Below, piece by piece: positions 6,242 through 8,394 of a stretch of DNA of 8,394 nt. Each line of letters begins with the position of its first letter. The stretch's first letter is position 1. The position numbers and the translations under genes are program-made. Source of the stretch: Brevibacterium picturae. GTDB lineage: Bacteria > Actinomycetota > Actinomycetes > Actinomycetales > Brevibacteriaceae. The stretch covers positions 1 through 8,394 of the forward strand of contig NZ_JAKDJU010000133.1 in assembly GCF_030453725.1 (NCBI RefSeq), given 5' to 3'. Under the pieces are notes generated by a model. That model was not told the origin of the DNA. It saw nothing but the letters and a program-made list of their open reading frames with translations, and ran no database searches.

Positions 6242-6883
6242 TTACGTTCCCCAGGGATAAAAGACCGGGCCACCCTTGATCGGTTCGACATAATCAAGGT
6301 GCCAATGGTCCTCTTTGCCCTTAATCCTTTGGTGGGTTGCCCACAAGCAGTAATCTGCAGCTTGTATGCCGATGCTGGACTGGGCGTCCCAGACTGAAAC
6401 TACAATTTTTCCTCCGAATTGTGAACAAACATCTTTGACCGCGCTCCGTGCCTCTGCGGCTCGCTTGCGAGTGTTGAAGCTTCCCACCACTACGTGAAGG
6501 TCGTCTGAGATGGCGCGATATCGATCGATCAAATACTGGATGTGCAACTTCCACGCGATTTTATAGAGGTACATATCGCCCTTTGACTGAACTCGGGGAT
6601 ACGCGTTGTCCTTTTTTAGCAGCGTTGCATGGAACTCTTCACCGTGAGCTTTGACGAGCTCGAAGAAGGCCTTTTTTGTAGAGTACTTGTCGTCGCGACA
6701 GTGGAAGCCTTTTGTTAGGTCGACTCCGTCAACTGAGAGCGTGTGCCTGAGTACCTCGGCGCGATGAGCTAGTTCGCCAAGCGGCTCAAGAGACGCAATC
6801 GACCCGAATCCAAAGAACGGCTGCTGCTTGTCTTTGTATTCGATAGTGCCGAGCTCGTCGACCCAGACGTGGACAGTACTCAT
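6242..6883 (-). CDS. DUF3800 domain protein
   Basis: The 213-residue product matches my recollection of the DUF3800 family (PF12686). It has an N-terminal acidic pair Asp9-Glu10 in HVWVDELGT, a KGFHCRDDK segment (58-66) and the C-terminal signature with Asp166 and SSIGIQAADYCLW at 169-181. Conserved acidic residues of this pattern suggest a metal-dependent, RNase H-like nuclease, but no activity can be claimed. The protein appears soluble with no signal peptide or membrane segment. The ATG overlaps the repressor stop (ATGA), with GGAGG 7 nt upstream, so it is coupled to repressor synthesis and should be made in the lysogen. The DNA is visibly more AT-rich than the nrd genes, consistent with cargo acquired by the element. 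A role in defence or superinfection exclusion is possible but speculative. Confidence 0.8.
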   Translation of the reverse strand: MSTVHVWVDELGTIEYKDKQQPFFGFGSIASLEPLGELAHRAEVLRHTLSVDGVDLTKGFHCRDDKYSTKKAFFELVKAHGEEFHATLLKKDNAYPRVQSKGDMYLYKIAWKLHIQYLIDRYRAISDDLHVVVGSFNTRKRAAEARSAVKDVCSQFGGKIVVSVWDAQSSIGIQAADYCLWATHQRIKGKEDHWHLDYVEPIKGGPVFYPWGT

Positions 6884-7479
6884 TCCCGGTCCTCCGGATC
6901 TTGACTCCCATCGTCACCGGCAGTGTCCTGGTCTTCCTCGCCGCGCTTGTCCGCTTCGTCCTTCTGCTTCTTGCCCCGATTTGGTGCACGGTACGCAGCG
7001 GTGTCGGTTGCTGGCGGGGGAGGGACTAGCGAATAGACGTTGTCGCCAGCCGCGTCGTTTTCATCTACCGCAAGCGGCTTGTTGCCGTTGCTTATGGGGG
7101 TGGGACTGTCTGCATTTCCCTCACCTGCCTTCGTGTTCGCAACCGCCAGTTGGCGGATGATCTCATTCACAGCCGATCGCTGAGAACGCGTGAGCAAGTT
7201 TGCTGATTCGTCCGGCTCGAAGTCCCCGAGGTCAGGGGCAATTCCGGCCAACCGACGAACCTCATTCGACGGCAATCGTAGGACGAATGCCAATGCTTCG
7301 AGAGTCGCCGGATCCGCAGTAGCTGGATGCGAACCGTTGGTGTACACGGTGGCCGAATAGTTCGACAGCCGGTACCCGCTGGCTTGTGCGAGCTCGGACA
7401 TCTTCCGTGTGGAGATGCCGAGCTTGTTCTTCGCTGCTGCTAGACGATCGGATAGCTCGCTCACAAGGATCACTTTCAT
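6880..7479 (-). CDS. XRE-family HTH repressor, probable prophage immunity repressor
   Basis: The 199-residue protein has an N-terminal Cro/CI-type helix-turn-helix domain (about 8-82: LSDRLAAAKNKLGIS, then TLEALAFVLRLPSNEVRRLAGI). A short helix follows (LLTRSQRSAVNEIIRQLA, 95-112), as often seen in actinobacterial XRE regulators. Residues 113-199 form a low-complexity tail with a PPPP run and a very acidic end (EEDQDTAGDDGSQDPEDRE). The frame is open up to 7671, but that extension crosses the divergent operators and overlaps the Cro-like gene, so I chose ATG 7479. It lies about 10 nt below a TATACA -10-like element, implying a very short leader. GTG codons at 7473 and 7464 are alternatives. 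Its position opposite a Cro-like gene, and upstream of DUF3800, ImmA and integrase, supports a lysogeny repressor. Confidence 0.8.
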   Translation of the reverse strand: MKVILVSELSDRLAAAKNKLGISTRKMSELAQASGYRLSNYSATVYTNGSHPATADPATLEALAFVLRLPSNEVRRLAGIAPDLGDFEPDESANLLTRSQRSAVNEIIRQLAVANTKAGEGNADSPTPISNGNKPLAVDENDAAGDNVYSLVPPPPATDTAAYRAPNRGKKQKDEADKRGEEDQDTAGDDGSQDPEDRE

Positions 7480-7489
7480 GCAGGTGGTC

Positions 7490-7499
7490 TGTATATACA
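7490..7499. promoter_or_regulatory. Operator-like palindrome O1 (repressor side)
   Basis: TGTATATACA is a perfect palindrome and is part of an 11-bp direct repeat (CTGTATATACA, 7489-7499) found again at 7558-7568. It ends about 10 nt before the repressor ATG and coincides with its probable -10 element, which suggests autoregulation. Confidence 0.6.
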
Positions 7500-7558
7500 A
7501 ACTTACCCTTGCCAGTCCTGGCACGGAACTACAACGCTGTAATTCGTTGATACCAAGC

Positions 7559-7568
7559 TGTATATACA
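7559..7568. promoter_or_regulatory. Operator-like palindrome O2 (Cro side)
   Basis: This is the second copy of TGTATATACA, in the same 11-bp context (7558-7568), with a partly shared A-T-TT flank. It is 69 bp from O1 and about 70 nt upstream of the Cro-like start, where a rightward -10 element would be expected. Confidence 0.6.
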
Positions 7569-7603
7569 CATTTCTCAATCTGGGACTTGCCATGCCTTGG
7601 AAA

Positions 7604-7627
7604 GCGCTAGACGCTAGATCTATCAAC
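7604..7627 (+). repeat. Direct repeat, copy 1, before the Cro-like gene
   Basis: This 24-bp segment matches 7886-7909 at 20 of 24 positions. It contains the 7-mer CGCTAGA twice in tandem (7605-7618), then GATC and ATCAAC. It ends 12 nt before the Cro-like start, directly against its Shine-Dalgarno sequence. Read in the frame of the gene it spells ALDARSIN. Confidence 0.6.
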
Positions 7628-7637
7628 AAGGAGGTGA
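7628..7637 (+). promoter_or_regulatory. Near-ideal ribosome binding site of the Cro-like gene
   Basis: AAGGAGGTGA matches ten consecutive bases of the anti-Shine-Dalgarno complement, with 5 nt between GGAGG and the ATG at 7640. It fixes the start against the in-frame ATG at 7592 and the longer open frame from 7409, and it predicts strong translation. Confidence 0.85.
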
Positions 7638-7639
7638 AC

Positions 7640-7918
7640 ATGAAATACAAAGTCAACCGACGGATCTTCAATCAGTACCTGGCGGAGGAAGTTCGAGAGC
7701 ACGGATCTGAGCGCCGAGTCGCAATGCGAACCCGCCTGTCGCACACGCTTATCCAGTCGCTGCGCAAGGGGTTCGAGACCACCAAAGATGGTCGCCGCAT
7801 CCCAAAGACTCAGGTGAATCTGGCGACCGCTCGCAAGATCGAAGCGGCGTGGGGGATCCCGAGGGAAGTGTGTTTTTTGCCCGATGTGCTAGATGCTCGA
7901 TCAATCAACGCGGCATAG
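7640..7918 (+). CDS. Small HTH protein, probable Cro-like regulator
   Basis: The 92-residue basic protein has a helix-rich N-terminal region with an HTH-like pattern (RVAMRTRLSHTLIQSLRKG, about 26-44). A second helical stretch (NLATARKIEAAWGIPREVCFLPD, about 60-82) resembles the end of Cro/CI-type DNA-binding domains. The divergent position opposite the repressor makes a Cro-like lytic or excision switch regulator the best guess. A directionality factor (Xis) is an alternative. The C-terminus VLDARSINAA is encoded by the second copy of the 24-bp repeat, so the tail may exist only because a DNA element overlaps the gene end. The next gene's ribosome binding site overlaps its stop codon. Confidence 0.65.
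   Translation: MKYKVNRRIFNQYLAEEVREHGSERRVAMRTRLSHTLIQSLRKGFETTKDGRRIPKTQVNLATARKIEAAWGIPREVCFLPDVLDARSINAA
7886..7909 (+). repeat. Direct repeat, copy 2, at the end of the Cro-like gene
   Basis: This partner of 7604-7627 starts 282 bp later, an exact multiple of three. It spells VLDARSIN at the C-terminus of the Cro-like protein and ends 17 nt before the ATG at 7927. The tandem 7-mer appears here as TGCTAGA-TGCTCGA. Confidence 0.6.
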
Positions 7919-7948
7919 GAGCCGACATGAACCAAGACAAAGAAAAGA

Positions 7949-7972
7949 CCCCCGGTGCGGGAACACCGAGGG
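7949..7972 (+). repeat. Stem-loop in the leader of the small beta-rich gene
   Basis: CGGTG (7953-7957) pairs with CACCG (7964-7968) around a CGGGAA loop. After one C-A mismatch, CCC (7949-7951) pairs with GGG (7970-7972). It follows an A-rich stretch and is followed by AGAAAGGA and an ATG. Similar hairpin-then-GAAAGGA leaders are, as far as I recall, common before genes of actinobacterial phages and plasmids. Confidence 0.5.
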
Positions 7973-7998
7973 CCAACGATCCAGAAAGGACCAACAAC

Positions 7999-8199
7999 AT
8001 GAACCAGGATACCAACTCGGGACCAATCAAGCCGGGACAGGCAGTTCGAAGCGAACTCGACGGCACGCTCGGAGTCACTACCTCTATCCGGAACCGTCAC
8101 GGCTGGATATCGGTGATGTTCGTCGGTGCCATTGGAACCACAAAGTTCCGTGCCTATGAGCTGTCAGTCGTCGATCTAGTCGAGGCGGGGGCGGCATGA
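7999..8199 (+). CDS. Small hypothetical protein, probably beta-rich
   Basis: I do not recognise a named family. The 66-residue product has a GPIKPGQAVRSELDGTLGVTTSI opening followed by GWISVMF and FRAYELSVVDL. That alternation of turns and hydrophobic strands resembles a small SH3/KOW-like barrel. Two starts are possible. ATG 7999 has AGAAAGGA at 7983-7990 with 8-nt spacing. ATG 7927 (90 residues, TAGGAG at 7916-7921) would add a charged, disordered stretch encoded through a hairpin. Both begin MNQD. I prefer 7999, with 7927 as a possible leader-peptide start. The stop overlaps the next ATG (ATGA). Confidence 0.55.
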   Translation: MNQDTNSGPIKPGQAVRSELDGTLGVTTSIRNRHGWISVMFVGAIGTTKFRAYELSVVDLVEAGAA

Positions 8200-8394
8200 A
8201 CCCGACAGGAGACGACCTCCGACAGACCGGGCAGCACATCGTCATGGTCAACGATTCGGTCGATGCCAACGCGGGCAAGATCATCCGGGCAACGCTCCTC
8301 CGCTTCATCGAGACAGGCCAGCAGTTTTCAGCCGATGAGGTCCGTGAAGAACTCGAAGCCAACGACCTGGTTGCTCGGGCCATGTTCAAACGCC
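8196..8394 (+). CDS. Hypothetical phage-type protein, 3' end cut off by the window
   Basis: The frame opens at ATG 8196, overlapping the previous stop by 4 nt, and remains open to the window end (66 codons visible). It begins MNPTGDDLRQTGQHIVMVND and later shows a helical stretch (KIIRATLLRFIETGQQFSADEVREELEAND). The layout, a short N-terminal part followed by helices with a TxDDVR-like motif, resembles small winged-helix-like proteins I recall from early regions of actinophages, but no name can be given. The ribosome binding site is the GAGGCGGGGG stretch within the end of the preceding gene. The coupling suggests an early rightward operon with the Cro-like gene. Confidence 0.6.
   Translation, partial: MNPTGDDLRQTGQHIVMVNDSVDANAGKIIRATLLRFIETGQQFSADEVREELEANDLVARAMFKR

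Larger units (their letters stand above)
7480..7639. promoter_or_regulatory. Divergent repressor/Cro-like control region
   Basis: This 160-bp region separates the two divergent regulators. It holds four palindromes: TGTATATACA at 7490-7499, TGCCAG-TC-CTGGCA at 7510-7523, GAAcTACA-acgc-TGTAaTTC at 7526-7545 (one mismatched pair), and TGTATATACA again at 7559-7568. The TATACA/TATATA cores of the outer sites are also the best -10 candidates for the leftward and rightward promoters. A bound repressor would therefore cover the promoters directly. Matching -35 elements are not clear. Confidence 0.65.

Noticed and set aside
5959..6297. 112-residue minus-strand frame spanning the gap before immA
   Set aside because: It overlaps the end of DUF3800 and the start of immA in another frame, has no domain, and runs through strong palindromes.
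7409..7671. N-terminal extensions of the repressor (to 7671) and the Cro-like gene (from 7409)
   Set aside because: The two extensions overlap each other across the divergent operators, and the extra residues have no domain; the ideal ribosome binding site at 7628-7637 fixes the Cro-like start.
6880..7918. Toxin-antitoxin pair made of the divergent HTH genes
   Set aside because: The genes are divergent with shared operators, next to ImmA and integrase, and neither resembles a known toxin; a lysogeny switch explains the layout better.
4471..8394. tRNA gene or CRISPR array in or near the element
   Set aside because: No cloverleaf-like sequence next to the integrase and no regularly spaced repeats; the only longer repeat has two copies.

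Overview
The window looks like a chromosomal segment of a high-GC Gram-positive bacterium (Actinomycetota, probably Micrococcales and perhaps Brevibacterium-like). It joins a host housekeeping locus on the left (about 1-4520) to the left end of an integrated mobile element, most likely a prophage, on the right (about 4520-8394). The taxonomic guess rests on recalled NrdE/NrdF protein similarity, the NrdHIEF gene order, strong G/C-ending codon bias and actinophage-type lysogeny proteins. It has not been checked by any search.

Host part: about 550 bp without a convincing gene precede nrdH, nrdI, nrdE and nrdF, a complete class Ib ribonucleotide reductase set. NrdE (large subunit) and NrdF (dimetal/tyrosyl-radical small subunit) make deoxyribonucleotides. 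NrdI is the flavodoxin-like activator of the NrdF metal site, and NrdH is the glutaredoxin-like protein that re-reduces NrdE. The upstream region holds two sites resembling NrdR boxes, with starts 31 bp apart. Further upstream are four same-orientation motifs resembling actinobacterial DnaA boxes, so both dNTP-level (NrdR) and replication-linked (DnaA) control are plausible. nrdH-nrdI-nrdE are tightly packed, while a 145-bp hairpin-rich spacer separates nrdE from nrdF. A strong intrinsic terminator follows nrdF.

Mobile part: directly after the nrdF terminator, and with no tRNA gene, a tyrosine recombinase is encoded convergently. Reading leftward from about 7480, the minus-strand cluster is an XRE-type repressor with an acidic disordered tail, a DUF3800 protein (start overlapping the repressor stop), a 201-bp gap with two strong inverted repeats, an ImmA/IrrE metallopeptidase, and the integrase 3 nt later. 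Rightward from about 7640 come a small Cro-like HTH protein, a small beta-rich protein and a third, cut-off gene. The 160-bp divergent region holds two identical TGTATATACA palindromes, one beside each promoter side, and two further palindromes between them. This looks like a lysogeny switch in which repressor and Cro-like protein compete and ImmA may inactivate the repressor.

Most noteworthy points: the DUF3800 gene set inside the repressor-ImmA-integrase cluster; a perfect 19-bp palindrome ahead of immA; the paired operators; a 24-bp imperfect direct repeat that lies just before each of the first two rightward start regions and encodes LDARSIN in the same frame; and an insertion point next to the nrdF 3' end rather than a tRNA.
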